DNA of 64,000 nt from Ferirhizobium litorale (GTDB lineage Bacteria; Pseudomonadota; Alphaproteobacteria; Rhizobiales; Rhizobiaceae). Made by a program: the position numbers and the translations under genes. The first letter of the stretch is position 1. Every line of letters begins with the position of its first letter. The stretch spans positions 248,001-312,000 of the forward strand of contig JALDYZ010000004.1 of NCBI GenBank assembly GCA_030028905.1, written 5' to 3'. Of the stretch, positions 18,085 through 26,410 are shown in pieces. Below the pieces are notes generated by a model that was not told where the DNA came from, made no database searches, and worked only from the letters and a program-made list of their open reading frames with translations.

Positions 18085-18108
18085 AAGGCCGGGCGTAACC
18101 CCGACCTT
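18085..18108 (-). terminator. Intrinsic terminator of cspA
   Basis: On the minus strand AAGGTCGGG pairs with CCCGGCCTT (nine pairs, one G-U) around a six-base loop and is followed by TTATGTTTT. It lies about 58 bases beyond the cspA stop codon and would isolate cspA from the small gene downstream. Confidence 0.8.
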
Positions 18109-18165
18109 CGCGCTCAGGCTCGACGGCTGCCAGTACATCCGTGGTCAGCCGCGGCCAAACAATGC

Positions 18166-18375
18166 TTATTCTACGCGCAGGTTGTCCGCGGAATTCTTGC
18201 CGGACTTGCGGTCGCGAACGAGCTCGTAGCTGATCTTCTGACCGTCAGCGAGCCCGCTCAAGCCAGCCCGCTCCACAGCCGAAACATGAACGAAAACGTC
18301 CGTGCTGCCGTCGTCGGGCTGAATGAATCCGAACCCCTTGCTGCTATTGAACCACTTTACGGTGCCTGTGTTCAT
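18166..18375 (-). CDS. cspA: Cold-shock domain protein
   Basis: A 69-residue single cold-shock domain. RNP1 ([10 protein letters not shown]) and RNP2 (DVFVHVSAV) are both present, after the family start [14 protein letters not shown]. These proteins bind single-stranded RNA and DNA and act as RNA chaperones. The ribosome site AAGGAAA is seven bases from the ATG. Some 260 bases of non-coding sequence lie upstream, which would allow a long structured 5' leader typical of cold-shock mRNAs, but no specific structure was identified. Rhizobial genomes carry several csp genes. Confidence 0.96.
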   Translation of the reverse strand: MNTGTVKWFNSSKGFGFIQPDDGSTDVFVHVSAVERAGLSGLADGQKISYELVRDRKSGKNSADNLRVE

Positions 18376-18643
18376 AACGATTTCCTTTTCAATCGCTAGA
18401 GTGACCGGTCCAGATGACCGGCATGGATCGAAGGTGAGAGGAAATCTGAAAGGGGCCTGCGGCCGAAGACAAAAGTCGTCAGGTTCGATAGGCTACATAT
18501 AATAGATTAATTCGATAAAGCAATGGTGATCTGGTCTTTGTTCGGACAACGTGCAGGTCAGCGGCATGCTCGTACGCCCTCCCAAGAGCGCCAGGACTGT
18601 ATTCGAACTTCAGCCAATCGCCCCTACAAGTCATTGATTTTGC

Positions 18644-18717
18644 TGGAGCGGGTGAAGGGAATCGAACCCTCGTATTCAGCTTGGGAAGCTGCTGCTCTAC
18701 CATTGAGCTACACCCGC
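18644..18717 (-). tRNA. tRNA-Gly (anticodon CCC)
   Basis: A complete 74-base cloverleaf with encoded CCA. The acceptor stem is GCGGGTG paired with CACCCGC, the D arm contains GCTCAATGGTAGAGC, the T loop is TTCGATT, and the anticodon loop TTCCCAA gives CCC. The first anticodon-stem pair is a G-A mismatch. It reads GGG codons. Confidence 0.96.
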
Positions 18718-18859
18718 ATGCCGCACACATCCAACAGATCGGGCCGCCTGTCAAGAACCCTGATCACGGTGGAGGTCGTGTTGAATGCTAGCTATACGAA
18801 CGCGCCGCTCGAGAATGGTCGATCCGGCACAAGGCAGCGCCGGGAAAGGAGGAAAAGCG

Positions 18860-19948
18860 CTACCGGAAGTGCTTTGAGAGCTTGAGGCCTTGCGCCTGGT
18901 AGTTGGAGCCGAGTCCAAGGCCATAGAGCCCCTCCGGCCGTCCCTGCATGTGCTCGTAAACCAGCCGGCCGACGATCTGGCCGTGCTCGAGGATGAAGGG
19001 CACCTCATGGCTGCGCACTTCGAGCACAGCTCGGCTGCCGGCGCCTCCGGCATCGCTGTGGCCGAAACCGGGATCAAAGAAGCCGGCATAGTGGACCCGG
19101 AACTCGCCGACCAGCGGATCGAACGGGGTCATTTCGGCCGCATAGAGCGGCGGCACATGCACCGCCTCGTTGGATACGAGGATATAGAACTCGTCCGGAT
19201 CGAGGATCAGTTCGTCGCGGCCATGGCTGTAGAGCGGCTCCCAGAAATCCACGATGTCGTGGGCGCCCTTCTGATCGACGTCGACCACCGCCGTATGGTG
19301 CTTGCCGCGATAGCCGATCAGGCCCTTGGCATCACCGCGAAGATCGATCGAGAGCGCAATGCCGCCACCGGTTATGTTCGGCGTCGCGCTGGCGACCAGG
19401 ATCTCGCTTTCGTGCAACGCCAGAAGCTCGGGCTCACTCAGCAGCGCATGGCCGACCCGGAAGCGGATCTGCGAGAGGCGCGAGCCGCGACGGACGACGA
19501 TCGGGAAGGTGCGCGGGCTGATCTCCAGATAGAGCGGCCCGGAATATCCGGGCGGGATCTTGTCGAATTCTTGAGCCCGGTCGGTGATGACGCGCGTGAA
19601 AATGTCGAGGCGGCCGGTCGAGCTTTTCGGATTGGCGGATGCCGACATGTCCGCCGGCAGGTCGAGACGCTCGAGCAGAGGTACGATGTAGACGCAGCCG
19701 GTCTCGAGCACCGCGCCTTCCGAGAGATCGACCACGTGCAGCTTCAGCCGGTCGAGCTTGTCGGAAACGAGGTGCGCGGGGCCCGGCATGAAGCTGGCGC
19801 GGACGCGAAAGGCATGCGACCCGAGGCGCAGGTCCAGGCTTGCCGGCTGGATCTGGTCGCTGTCCAGGTCCCGCTCCGACGTCAACCGGCCGGCCTCGAA
19901 GAGTGCGGCAATCGCCTGATCCGTCAATATACCCGTTTCGCGAGCCAT
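18860..19948 (-). CDS. dcd: dCTP deaminase, long alphaproteobacterial form
   Basis: A 362-residue protein that converts dCTP to dUTP, feeding dTMP synthesis. It is about twice the length of the E. coli enzyme, and both halves have the dUTPase-like beta fold: QPASLDLRLGSHAF and SANPKSSTGRLDIFTRVI in the first, and FRVHYAGFFDPGFG with EVRSHEVPFILEHGQIVGRL in the second. This duplicated form is standard in rhizobia. The ATG at 19948 follows GGAATGGACAGGGAAGC. It is divergent from metZ; the promoter for metZ starts only 79 bases away, so the dcd promoter must lie within that gap. Confidence 0.93.
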   Translation of the reverse strand: MARETGILTDQAIAALFEAGRLTSERDLDSDQIQPASLDLRLGSHAFRVRASFMPGPAHLVSDKLDRLKLHVVDLSEGAVLETGCVYIVPLLERLDLPADMSASANPKSSTGRLDIFTRVITDRAQEFDKIPPGYSGPLYLEISPRTFPIVVRRGSRLSQIRFRVGHALLSEPELLALHESEILVASATPNITGGGIALSIDLRGDAKGLIGYRGKHHTAVVDVDQKGAHDIVDFWEPLYSHGRDELILDPDEFYILVSNEAVHVPPLYAAEMTPFDPLVGEFRVHYAGFFDPGFGHSDAGGAGSRAVLEVRSHEVPFILEHGQIVGRLVYEHMQGRPEGLYGLGLGSNYQAQGLKLSKHFR

Positions 19949-20026
19949 GCTTCCCTGTCCATTCCCCTGCCGATGCCAGGATGCGCCGATCCTGAATATC
20001 GAGCCGACAAAACCAAACTCGAGGCA

Positions 20027-20055
20027 TTGACGCAAGCCGGGAACGGCAGTATGGC
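20027..20055 (+). promoter_or_regulatory. Sigma-70-type promoter of metZ
   Basis: TTGACG (20027-20032), a 17-base spacer, then TATGGC (20050-20055). Transcription would start around 20062, exactly where the SAM-II aptamer begins, so the leader carries little besides the riboswitch. Confidence 0.7.
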
Positions 20056-20063
20056 AGCTTTAT

Positions 20064-20121
20064 CCCGTGGTGATTTGGCCGGTCGGCTTGCAGCCACGTT
20101 AAACAAATGGCTAAAAAGACC
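20064..20121 (+). promoter_or_regulatory. SAM-II riboswitch (metA RNA) controlling metZ
   Basis: The conserved parts of the SAM-II aptamer are all present: P1 strands CGTGG (20066-20070) and CCACG (20094-20098), the TGATTT word after the first strand, the pseudoknot loop with GCTTGCAG, then TTAAACAAATGGCTAAAAAG. SAM-II RNAs are largely alphaproteobacterial and switch off methionine genes when S-adenosylmethionine is abundant. The 3' end (GACCGG, 20118-20123) can pair with CCGGTC at 20132-20137, giving an anti-terminator competing with the terminator that follows. Confidence is high from the conserved core; the antiterminator is my reading. Confidence 0.93.
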
Positions 20122-20130
20122 GGGTACGAG

Positions 20131-20160
20131 ACCGGTCTGCTTCAAGCGGCCGGTTTTTTT
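20131..20160 (+). terminator. Riboswitch-controlled intrinsic terminator before metZ
   Basis: ACCGGTC (20131-20137) pairs with GGCCGGT (20148-20154), extended by GCT/AGC after a one-base bulge, around a three-base loop, followed by seven T residues. It lies 22 bases upstream of the metZ start codon and would abort transcription unless the 5' strand is held by the anti-terminator. Confidence 0.85.
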
Positions 20161-20182
20161 GTTTTTGGAAAGTGGTGATGGC

Positions 20183-21367
20183 ATGAGCAAAACCTGGCGC
20201 CCGGCAACCCAACTCGTCCACGGCGGAACCCATCGTTCGCAACATGGCGAAACCTCCGAAGCGATCTTTCTGACCCAGGGCTTTGTCTACGACACGGCGG
20301 AGGCCGCAGAGGCCCGCTTCAAGGGCGAGACGGATGGCTATATCTACGCGCGCTACGGCAGCCCGACCAACGACATGTTCGAAAAGCGCATGTGCATGCT
20401 GGAAGGCGCCGAAGAAGCGCGCGCCACCGCTTCCGGCATGGCCGCCGTGTCGGCCGCCATTCTCTGCCAGGTCAAGGCCGGCGACCACATCGTCGCCGCA
20501 CGTGCGCTCTTCGGTTCCTGCCGGTGGGTGGTCGAGACGCTGGCTCCGAAATACGGCGTCGAATGCACGCTGGTTGACGGACGCGACCTCGCCAACTGGG
20601 AAACGGCGATCCGCCCGAACACCAAGGTGTTCTTCATGGAAAGCCCGACAAATCCCACGCTCGAGGTTATCGACATCGCCGGCGTTGCGAAGCTCGCCGA
20701 CCAGATCGGTGCGAAGGTCGTGGTCGACAACGTCTTTGCGACCCCCCTCTTCCAGAAGCCGTTGGAGCTTGGCGCTCATATCGTCGTCTACTCCGCCACC
20801 AAGCACATCGACGGCCAGGGCCGTTGCCTTGGTGGCGTGGTCCTGTCGGACAAGAAGTGGGTCGATGAGAACCTGCAGGACTACTTCCGCCACACCGGGC
20901 CGGCGATGTCGCCTTTCAATGCCTGGACGCTTCTGAAAGGCATAGAGACCTTGCCGCTACGTGTGAAGCAGCAGACAGAGAGCGCCGCGCGCATCGCCGA
21001 TTTCCTCGCCGATCAGAACAAGATTGCCAAGGTCATCTACCCGGGTCGTAAGGATCACCCGCAGGCCGATATCGTCGCCAAGCAGATGACCGGCGGCTCG
21101 ACCCTGGTGTGCCTCGAACTGAAGGGCGGCAAGGACGCGGCATTTGCCCTTCAAAATGCGCTCGAGGTGGTGAAGATCTCCAACAACCTGGGAGACGCGA
21201 AAAGCCTGATCACCCACCCCGCCACGACCACGCACAAGAACCTCACCGACGAGGCTCGTGCCGAACTCGGCATCTCGGCGGGTACCCTGCGCCTCTCGGC
21301 CGGCATCGAAGACACAGACGACCTTCTTGAGGACTTTGCCCAGGCCCTTTCCAAGGTTTCGTCCTGA
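20183..21367 (+). CDS. metZ: O-succinylhomoserine sulfhydrylase
   Basis: A 394-residue PLP enzyme of the Cys/Met metabolism family that makes homocysteine from O-succinylhomoserine and sulphide, the direct-sulphydrylation route to methionine. The PLP lysine lies in VVYSATKHIDGQGRCLGG; other motifs are DGYIYARYGSPTNDMFE, ATASGMAAVSAA and ESPTNPTLEVID. Trp and Arg around AGTLRLSAGIED match metZ rather than cystathionine enzymes. The start at 20183 is set by MSKTWRPATQLVHGG and by the riboswitch just upstream; the open frame extending back to 18890 is antisense to dcd and is not coding. Confidence 0.96.
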   Translation: MSKTWRPATQLVHGGTHRSQHGETSEAIFLTQGFVYDTAEAAEARFKGETDGYIYARYGSPTNDMFEKRMCMLEGAEEARATASGMAAVSAAILCQVKAGDHIVAARALFGSCRWVVETLAPKYGVECTLVDGRDLANWETAIRPNTKVFFMESPTNPTLEVIDIAGVAKLADQIGAKVVVDNVFATPLFQKPLELGAHIVVYSATKHIDGQGRCLGGVVLSDKKWVDENLQDYFRHTGPAMSPFNAWTLLKGIETLPLRVKQQTESAARIADFLADQNKIAKVIYPGRKDHPQADIVAKQMTGGSTLVCLELKGGKDAAFALQNALEVVKISNNLGDAKSLITHPATTTHKNLTDEARAELGISAGTLRLSAGIEDTDDLLEDFAQALSKVSS

Positions 21368-21375
21368 CCAACCCG

Positions 21376-21404
21376 ATCGTCCGGCGCTGACCACGCCGGG
21401 CGAT
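21376..21404 (+). terminator. Hairpin downstream of metZ
   Basis: ATCGTCCGGCG (21376-21386) pairs with CGCCGGGCGAT (21394-21404), eleven pairs with one G-U, nine bases after the metZ stop. There is no T-run after it, so it may protect the mRNA end or terminate weakly. Confidence 0.5.
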
Positions 21405-21568
21405 GAACACAAGCGCCATTAAGGGGCGGACGCGCCCCGAGATTTGACGCCCCGACGATCCTGCGCTTTGACAACTTCGTGCCCGAACCGGCTTGCCCGC
21501 AAGCCGGCAGCATCATACCGCGTTAACGAAAGCGTGACGCAAAAATGCTATGTTTTCAGCCCCATTTG

Positions 21569-21597
21569 TTGACGGCAGGCCCGTCGTGTAGGATATC
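21569..21597 (+). promoter_or_regulatory. Probable apaG promoter
   Basis: TTGACG (21569-21574), a 17-base spacer, then GATATC (21592-21597). The predicted transcript would begin near 21604, which favours translation from 21627 rather than from the ATG at 21609. The -10 element is weak, so this is a prediction. Confidence 0.4.
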
Positions 21598-21626
21598 GGT
21601 TACAGACGATGGTGGAAGTGTCCGGC

Positions 21627-22019
21627 ATGTATCGCGCCCTTACACGGGATATCGAAGTTACGGTGGAACCCTATTATCTGGAGGAGCAATCCGATCCGGA
21701 CGACGACCGATATGTGTGGGGTTATCGCATCGTCATAGCCAATCGCTCTTCCATCGCCGTCAAGCTGATCAACCGCTACTGGCACATCACCGACCAGAAC
21801 GGTCAGGTGGACGAAGTCAGCGGTGCGGGCGTCGTCGGAGAACAACCACGGCTGAACCCCGGCGATACCTACGAGTATTCATCTGGCTGCCCGCTCGACA
21901 CGCCGTCTGGAATGATGTTCGGCCGCTACCAGATGGAATCCGACGACGGCGAGATGTTCGAAGTCGACATACCCGCCTTTTCGCTGGATTCACCCGGGCT
22001 CATGCGCACGCTAAACTAA
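21627..22019 (+). CDS. apaG: ApaG domain protein
   Basis: A 130-residue immunoglobulin-like beta protein of the ApaG/DUF525 family. Characteristic stretches are [53 protein letters not shown]-like [15 protein letters not shown], and [19 protein letters not shown]. ApaG was linked to cobalt/magnesium handling and diadenosine tetraphosphate in enterobacteria, but the biochemical role is unsettled. The family starts MYRA, so 21627 is chosen over 21609. It converges on hslO with 13 bases between stops. Confidence 0.93.
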   Translation: MYRALTRDIEVTVEPYYLEEQSDPDDDRYVWGYRIVIANRSSIAVKLINRYWHITDQNGQVDEVSGAGVVGEQPRLNPGDTYEYSSGCPLDTPSGMMFGRYQMESDDGEMFEVDIPAFSLDSPGLMRTLN

Positions 22020-22032
22020 GCCTGCCTTCGCG

Positions 22033-23025
22033 TCAGGCGCTTTCGATTTCCGCAACATCGTAGCGGTAGGTGGTCGAGCAGAACTCGCAGGTCACGCTTA
22101 TCGCATCGTCCTCGACGCTGTGGGCGATTTCGTCCGCGGTGAAACCCTGCAGGACGCCCTTGATCTTGTCGCGCGAGCAACTGCAGCGATCGTAGACCGC
22201 CTGTGGCTTGTAGACGCGCACGCCGCGCTCGTGGAACAGGCGATAGAGAAGACGCTCGGTACCGACCTGCGGATCGGTCAATTCGTCCGCGTCGATCGTC
22301 TCGATTAGTGAGCGCGCCTCCATCCAGGCATCATCCTCGGCATGGCTGTGTGCGCCATCGTCGCCATCGCCACCGTGAAGATCGGGCTGGCGCATGCGAT
22401 CCGGCGCCTCGGGCAGGAACTGCGCCAGAACGCCGCCTGCACGCCAGCGATGACGCGGCTTTCCGTCCGGATCACGGTCGAACAGTTCGGCGACGCCGAG
22501 GCGCACCCGCGTCGGGATCTGCTCCGACTGGCGGAAGTAGGTGCCGGCGATTTCCTCGAGCGAGGCGCCATCGAGGGCAACAATGCCCTGGTATGGCTGC
22601 GAGAACCGTCCCTGATCGATGGTAAAGGCGAGCACGCCGCTTCCGAGAAGCTGCTGCGGCGCGGTCCGGCCGGCCTCGATGGCGTCTGCCACCGCCTCTT
22701 CGTCAAATCGGGCATAGGCGCGCACATCCTCCGGCGTCGAAAAATCGACGACCAGGAGGTCGACAGGTCCGTCGCTCTTCGTCTGGACGGTGAACTTGCC
22801 CTCGAACTTCAGCGAGGTACCGATCAGGACCGTCAGGACGACCGTTTCCGCAAGCAGGCGAGCCACCGGCAGCGGATAGTCGTGACGACCGAGGATCGCG
22901 TCGAGGATCGCGCCAAGCTGCACAGCACGGCCACGCACATCGAGGCCTTCCACCTGAAACGGTACAACGTGATCATCCCCGGCGAAATCAAACTCGCCCA
23001 AGGCTGCTGCAGTATCAGCCATCAA
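22033..23025 (-). CDS. hslO: Redox-regulated chaperone Hsp33
   Basis: A 330-residue cytosolic holdase that becomes active when its zinc-binding cysteines are oxidised. All four cysteines are visible near the C-terminus: C281 and C283 in DRCSCSRDK and C313 and C316 in CEFC. The N-terminal core has the usual FQVEGLDVRGRAVQLG start and the LLLGSG-type block (QQLLGSGVLAFTIDQG). A His/Asp/Gly-rich insertion (LHGGDGDDGAHSHAED, residues about 215-235) is unusual and might bind metal. The gene follows argF on the same strand with a 33-base gap, so argD-argF-hslO is probably one transcript, an arrangement common in rhizobia. Confidence 0.95.
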   Translation of the reverse strand: MMADTAAALGEFDFAGDDHVVPFQVEGLDVRGRAVQLGAILDAILGRHDYPLPVARLLAETVVLTVLIGTSLKFEGKFTVQTKSDGPVDLLVVDFSTPEDVRAYARFDEEAVADAIEAGRTAPQQLLGSGVLAFTIDQGRFSQPYQGIVALDGASLEEIAGTYFRQSEQIPTRVRLGVAELFDRDPDGKPRHRWRAGGVLAQFLPEAPDRMRQPDLHGGDGDDGAHSHAEDDAWMEARSLIETIDADELTDPQVGTERLLYRLFHERGVRVYKPQAVYDRCSCSRDKIKGVLQGFTADEIAHSVEDDAISVTCEFCSTTYRYDVAEIESA

Positions 23026-23058
23026 TCAAGCTCCTTATGGCGGCCCTTCATCGCCGCG

Positions 23059-23976
23059 TCAAAGCGCCCCCAGGCACCAGGCAAGGATGGACTTCTGCGC
23101 ATGCAGGCGGTTTTCCGCCTCGTCGAAGACAACGGATTGCGGTCCGTCAATGACGTCGTCGGTCACCTCTTCGCCACGATGGGCCGGGAGGCAGTGCATG
23201 AACAGCGCATCCTTGTCGGCCCGCGCCATCAGCGCGGCATTGACCTGGAAAGGCTGGAAGACATTGTGACCGCGGGCCCGGTGTTCCTGGTTCATCGAGA
23301 TCCAGCAATCGGTGACCACGCAGTCGGCTCCCGCAACCGCACGCTCGGCCTCATGGCAAAGCATGATTTCGGCGCCCTCGTTGCGAGCCCAGTTCAGATA
23401 GGTATCCCTCGGCTCGGAACCAAGAGGCACCGCCATATTCATGCGGTAGCCGAAACGCGCCGCTCCCTCGACGAGGGAATGCAGCACGTTGTTTCCATCG
23501 CCGGTCCAGGCGATCGTCTTGCCCTTTACCGGGCCGCGATGCTCCTCGAAGGTCATGATGTCGGCCATGGTTTGGCAGGGATGGGTGTCGTCCGTCAGGC
23601 CGTTGATGACCGGAACCGTCGCATGCTCGGCCAGTTCCAGCATGCGCGTATGATCGGTGGTGCGGATCATGATGGCATCGACATATCGCGACAGGACCTT
23701 GGCCGTATCGCCGATAGTCTCGGCACGGCCGAGCTGCATTTCAGTGCCGGAAAGGAACAATGTCTCGCCGCCGAGCTGGCGCATGCCGACGTCGAAGGAA
23801 ACGCGCGTGCGCGTCGACGGCTTTTCGAAGATCATCGCCAGCATCTTGCCGGCAAGCGGCTTGTCGGCCGTGCCGGCCTTGGTTGCAGCCTTGCGCGTGC
23901 GGGCGTCATCGAGGATGGACCGCAGATCGGACGCAGAGACGGTGGAAAGGTCGATGAAATGCTGGGGTGATGCCAT
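23059..23976 (-). CDS. argF: Ornithine carbamoyltransferase, anabolic
   Basis: A 305-residue enzyme that joins carbamoyl phosphate and ornithine to make citrulline in arginine synthesis. Carbamoyl-phosphate site STRTR (in [12 protein letters not shown]), [11 protein letters not shown], and the ornithine-side [11 protein letters not shown] with the catalytic Cys are intact. Family members usually have DxWxSMG near the second substrate site; here the sequence is [10 protein letters not shown], a normal alphaproteobacterial form. It starts 17 bases after the argD stop, so the two arginine genes are co-transcribed. Confidence 0.96.
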   Translation of the reverse strand: MASPQHFIDLSTVSASDLRSILDDARTRKAATKAGTADKPLAGKMLAMIFEKPSTRTRVSFDVGMRQLGGETLFLSGTEMQLGRAETIGDTAKVLSRYVDAIMIRTTDHTRMLELAEHATVPVINGLTDDTHPCQTMADIMTFEEHRGPVKGKTIAWTGDGNNVLHSLVEGAARFGYRMNMAVPLGSEPRDTYLNWARNEGAEIMLCHEAERAVAGADCVVTDCWISMNQEHRARGHNVFQPFQVNAALMARADKDALFMHCLPAHRGEEVTDDVIDGPQSVVFDEAENRLHAQKSILAWCLGAL

Positions 23977-23993
23977 CTGTCGTATCTCTCAAA

Positions 23994-25193
23994 TCACGCT
24001 GACTTTTTCTCGGAAACGGAACGCAGTTTCTCCGCCGCCCGTTCGAGGCGCGCCAGGCCCTCGCGCGCTTCCTCCGCCGTCACGTTGAGCGGCGGCAGGA
24101 GCCGGATCACGTTTTCGCCCGCCGGAACCCCGAGCAAATGCTCGGAGCGCATCGCCTGCAGCAATTCGCCCGAGGGGAGCCGGGCCTTGATGCCGAGCAT
24201 CAGGCCTTCGCCGCGGATCTCCTCGATGACGTCGGGGAAGCGATCCTTGAGCGAGGCCAGTGCCTGGCGGAAGACCAGCGCCACGTCCCGAACCCGGTCC
24301 AGGAACCCATCGGCGAGAACGACGTCGAGGACAGCGTTTCCCACGGCCATCGCAAGCGGATTGCCACCATAGGTCGAGCCGTGCGTGCCGGCGACCATTC
24401 CGAACGCGGCTTCCGAGGTGGCAAGGCAAGCGCCAAGCGGGAAACCGCCGCCGATACCCTTGGCGACCGCCATGATATCGGGGGCGATGCCCGCCCATTC
24501 GTAGGCGAACAGCTTACCGGTGCGGCCGATGCCGCACTGAACCTCGTCGAGGATCAGCAGAAGCTCGTGCTCATCGCAGAGGCTTCGCAGCTCGCGCAGA
24601 AACTCGTTGGGAACCGGCCGGATGCCGCCTTCACCCTGGACCGGCTCGATCAGGATGGCCGCGGTCGCCTCGGTGATCGCTGCCTTGAGCGCGTCGAGAT
24701 CGCCGAACGGAACCTGGTCGAAGCCCGGCGCCTTCGGTCCAAACCCGGTCAGGTACTTTTCCTGACCGCCGGCGGCGATCGTCGCCAGCGTGCGGCCATG
24801 GAAGGCGCCCTCGAAGGTGATGATGTGGAAGCGCTCCGGACGACCCTTGGCATATTGGTACCGACGTGCCGTCTTGATGGCGCATTCCAGTGCCTCGGCA
24901 CCGGAGTTGGTGAAGAATACCTTGTCGGCAAAGGTTGCCTTGGTCAGCCTGTCCGCGAGGCTTTCCTGCCCGGGAATGTCGTAGAGGTTGGACAGATGCC
25001 AGACCTTTTCCGCCTGCGCCTTCAGCGCCTCCACCAGATGCGGATGCGCATGCCCCAACGAATTGACGGCTACGCCCGCTGCGAAGTCCAGGTATCGCTC
25101 GCCGGATTCCGTAAACAGCCATACGCCCTCGCCGCGCACGAAGCGCAGCGGAGTGCGGGAATAGGTGTCATACAGCGGCGTGGTTCCGGCCAT
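23994..25193 (-). CDS. argD: Acetylornithine aminotransferase
   Basis: A 399-residue class III PLP aminotransferase that converts N-acetylglutamate semialdehyde to acetylornithine. Visible motifs are [65 protein letters not shown] with the PLP-ring Asp, and the PLP lysine in [15 protein letters not shown]. The start at 25193 gives the family N-terminus [18 protein letters not shown]. It heads the argD-argF-hslO unit. A promoter and a hairpin with a T-run sit about 60-125 bases upstream on the same strand, an arrangement that could regulate read-through. Confidence 0.95.
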   Translation of the reverse strand: MAGTTPLYDTYSRTPLRFVRGEGVWLFTESGERYLDFAAGVAVNSLGHAHPHLVEALKAQAEKVWHLSNLYDIPGQESLADRLTKATFADKVFFTNSGAEALECAIKTARRYQYAKGRPERFHIITFEGAFHGRTLATIAAGGQEKYLTGFGPKAPGFDQVPFGDLDALKAAITEATAAILIEPVQGEGGIRPVPNEFLRELRSLCDEHELLLILDEVQCGIGRTGKLFAYEWAGIAPDIMAVAKGIGGGFPLGACLATSEAAFGMVAGTHGSTYGGNPLAMAVGNAVLDVVLADGFLDRVRDVALVFRQALASLKDRFPDVIEEIRGEGLMLGIKARLPSGELLQAMRSEHLLGVPAGENVIRLLPPLNVTAEEAREGLARLERAAEKLRSVSEKKSA

Positions 25194-25252
25194 TGCGCAT
25201 ATCTCCTTCGGCAAGGCTTGCAGGGCATTCCCGACCGGCCCGATCGGGGCCT

Positions 25253-25283
25253 GAAAAAATCAAAAATGCCGCCTCTCGGCGGC
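25253..25283 (-). terminator. Hairpin with T-run in the argD leader
   Basis: On the minus strand GCCGCC (25283-25278), a GAGA loop and GGCGGC are followed by ATTTTTGATTTTTT. It has the form of an intrinsic terminator but lies between the argD promoter and the argD start, at the very 5' end of the predicted transcript. It could be a leader attenuator or stop antisense transcription. Confidence 0.6.
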
Positions 25284-25290
25284 GGGCCGC

Positions 25291-25319
25291 ACTATTCCCC
25301 TTTCACATCGCCATGTCAA
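25291..25319 (-). promoter_or_regulatory. Probable argD promoter
   Basis: On the minus strand a perfect TTGACA (25319-25314) is followed, after 17 bases, by AATAGT (25296-25291). Transcription would start near 25284, immediately before the leader hairpin, and about 90 bases upstream of argD. Confidence 0.6.
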
Positions 25320-25436
25320 TAAAACACGCCGATCTGCTGGGCTTGGAGGGCGCTCCCGGTATCCTTGCAGGGGCTGCACCGGATCCGTGGCAGAAATGAC
25401 ACCGCCAGCGAGCAAGTTGGGGAAAACTACGAAATC

Positions 25437-25473
25437 GATTCGCGTTGATTCCGCCGACTCTTGTCACGGAGTC
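25437..25473. promoter_or_regulatory. Cluster of four GANTC (CcrM) sites upstream of gcrA
   Basis: GATTC at 25437, GATTC at 25447, GACTC at 25456 and GAGTC at 25469, four methylation sites in 37 bases; a fifth, GATTC, is at 25580. CcrM adenine methylation of GANTC sites together with GcrA controls cell-cycle promoters in alphaproteobacteria. The density is far above chance and lies in the promoter region of gcrA itself. Confidence 0.75.
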
Positions 25474-25487
25474 AGCCTCACACTAGG

Positions 25488-25502
25488 TTAAATTCCAATT
25501 AC
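25488..25502 (+). promoter_or_regulatory. CtrA-type box upstream of gcrA
   Basis: TTAA (25488-25491), seven bases, TTAC (25499-25502): seven of eight positions of the CtrA consensus TTAA-N7-TTAA. It is about 117 bases before the gcrA start and just downstream of the GANTC cluster. CtrA represses gcrA in Caulobacter. Confidence 0.65.
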
Positions 25503-25617
25503 TAGACTGCATGCGGCGGACCTAGTCACCTAAAGTATCAGGCGTTTATTGCTTCGGGTCATTCCGGGCAGCGGTGAGGGATTCTGCCATCACCAACGCG
25601 ACAGGCGGAGAAGAGGC

Positions 25618-26139
25618 ATGAACTGGACAGACGAGCGAGTCGAGAAACTCAAGAAGCTTTGGTCCGAAGGATTGAGCGCCAGCCAGATCGCGGCCCAGCT
25701 TGGCGGCGTCAGCCGCAACGCCGTTATCGGCAAGGTGCACCGACTGAGCCTGCCCGGCAGGGCGAAGGCCGGAGGTGCAAGCCCGGCGACGAGGGCAGCC
25801 AAACGTTCCACTTCGGCTCCCCGTGCGCCGAACTATGCATCGCGCGTTGCAACCCGCACCGTGACCCGTGCGGCTGGCGCAACGATGCTCCGGGAAGAGA
25901 TCGAAGTCGATGCGACGGAAGATCTGCAATTCGCGCCGGTCCGCAACGTCGTGGTTCCGATCGCGCGCCGCCTCGGGCTGACCGAGCTTACGGAACGGAC
26001 CTGCAAATGGCCGGTCGGCGACCCGCTGACGGACGAGTTCCACTTCTGCGGCTGCGAGGCCCCGGAAGCCTCGCCTTACTGCACCTACCATGCACGCCTG
26101 GCATACCAACCGGTCTCCGAGCGGCGGAAGATGCGATAA
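25618..26139 (+). CDS. gcrA: Cell-cycle regulator GcrA
   Basis: A 173-residue DNA-binding protein that associates with sigma-70 RNA polymerase and activates genes at methylated GANTC promoters. The N-terminus is the diagnostic helix-turn-helix MNWTDERVEKLKKLW-SEGLSASQIAAQLGGVSRNAVIGKVHRL, split here for length. A low-complexity linker rich in Ala, Ser, Thr and Arg follows, and the conserved C-terminal polymerase-contacting domain has TCKWPVGDP, FCGC and YCTYH with Cys and His residues suggestive of metal binding. The ATG at 25618 follows AAGAGGC. Its promoter region holds a CtrA-type box and GANTC sites. Confidence 0.96.
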   Translation: MNWTDERVEKLKKLWSEGLSASQIAAQLGGVSRNAVIGKVHRLSLPGRAKAGGASPATRAAKRSTSAPRAPNYASRVATRTVTRAAGATMLREEIEVDATEDLQFAPVRNVVVPIARRLGLTELTERTCKWPVGDPLTDEFHFCGCEAPEASPYCTYHARLAYQPVSERRKMR

Positions 26140-26190
26140 CTATCTGAATTTATAATAGCACTGACAGCAAAGCTCGCTTCCGCACTGACA

Positions 26191-26222
26191 AAGCCCGTCG
26201 ATTTTCGGCGGGCTTGTTTTTT
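26191..26222 (+). terminator. Intrinsic terminator of gcrA
   Basis: AAGCCCGTCG (26191-26200) pairs over ten positions with CGGCGGGCTT (26206-26215) around an ATTTT loop, followed by GTTTTTTG. It lies 52 bases after the gcrA stop codon. Confidence 0.9.
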
Positions 26223-26410
26223 GTGTGGACGGAAAGTATTGGTCAAAAAGTTGCGGTCAGCCCTCAACAGTTCATGGCTTTTCCAGCCCTCAGTGCGACC
26301 TACTTGATGCTTGACGCCAGACGTTCATCGCCCGGGAGCGGGAGGCCAGGCAGTTGACTGCGTCGGTATTGGCTTTGCAAGGGATCGCTCTCGTTTGGCG
26401 TTGCCCTCTG

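Noticed and set aside
18890-20182. Long open frame in front of metZ, in phase with it, which would make an 825-residue fusion
   Set aside because: It is antisense to dcd, whose protein is well conserved, and it would run through the metZ promoter, riboswitch and terminator.
22342-23970. 542-codon frame antisense to hslO and argF
   Set aside because: Shadow of two conserved genes; no ribosome site and no recognisable domain.
24138-25322. 394-codon frame antisense to argD
   Set aside because: Shadow frame opposite a complete acetylornithine aminotransferase.
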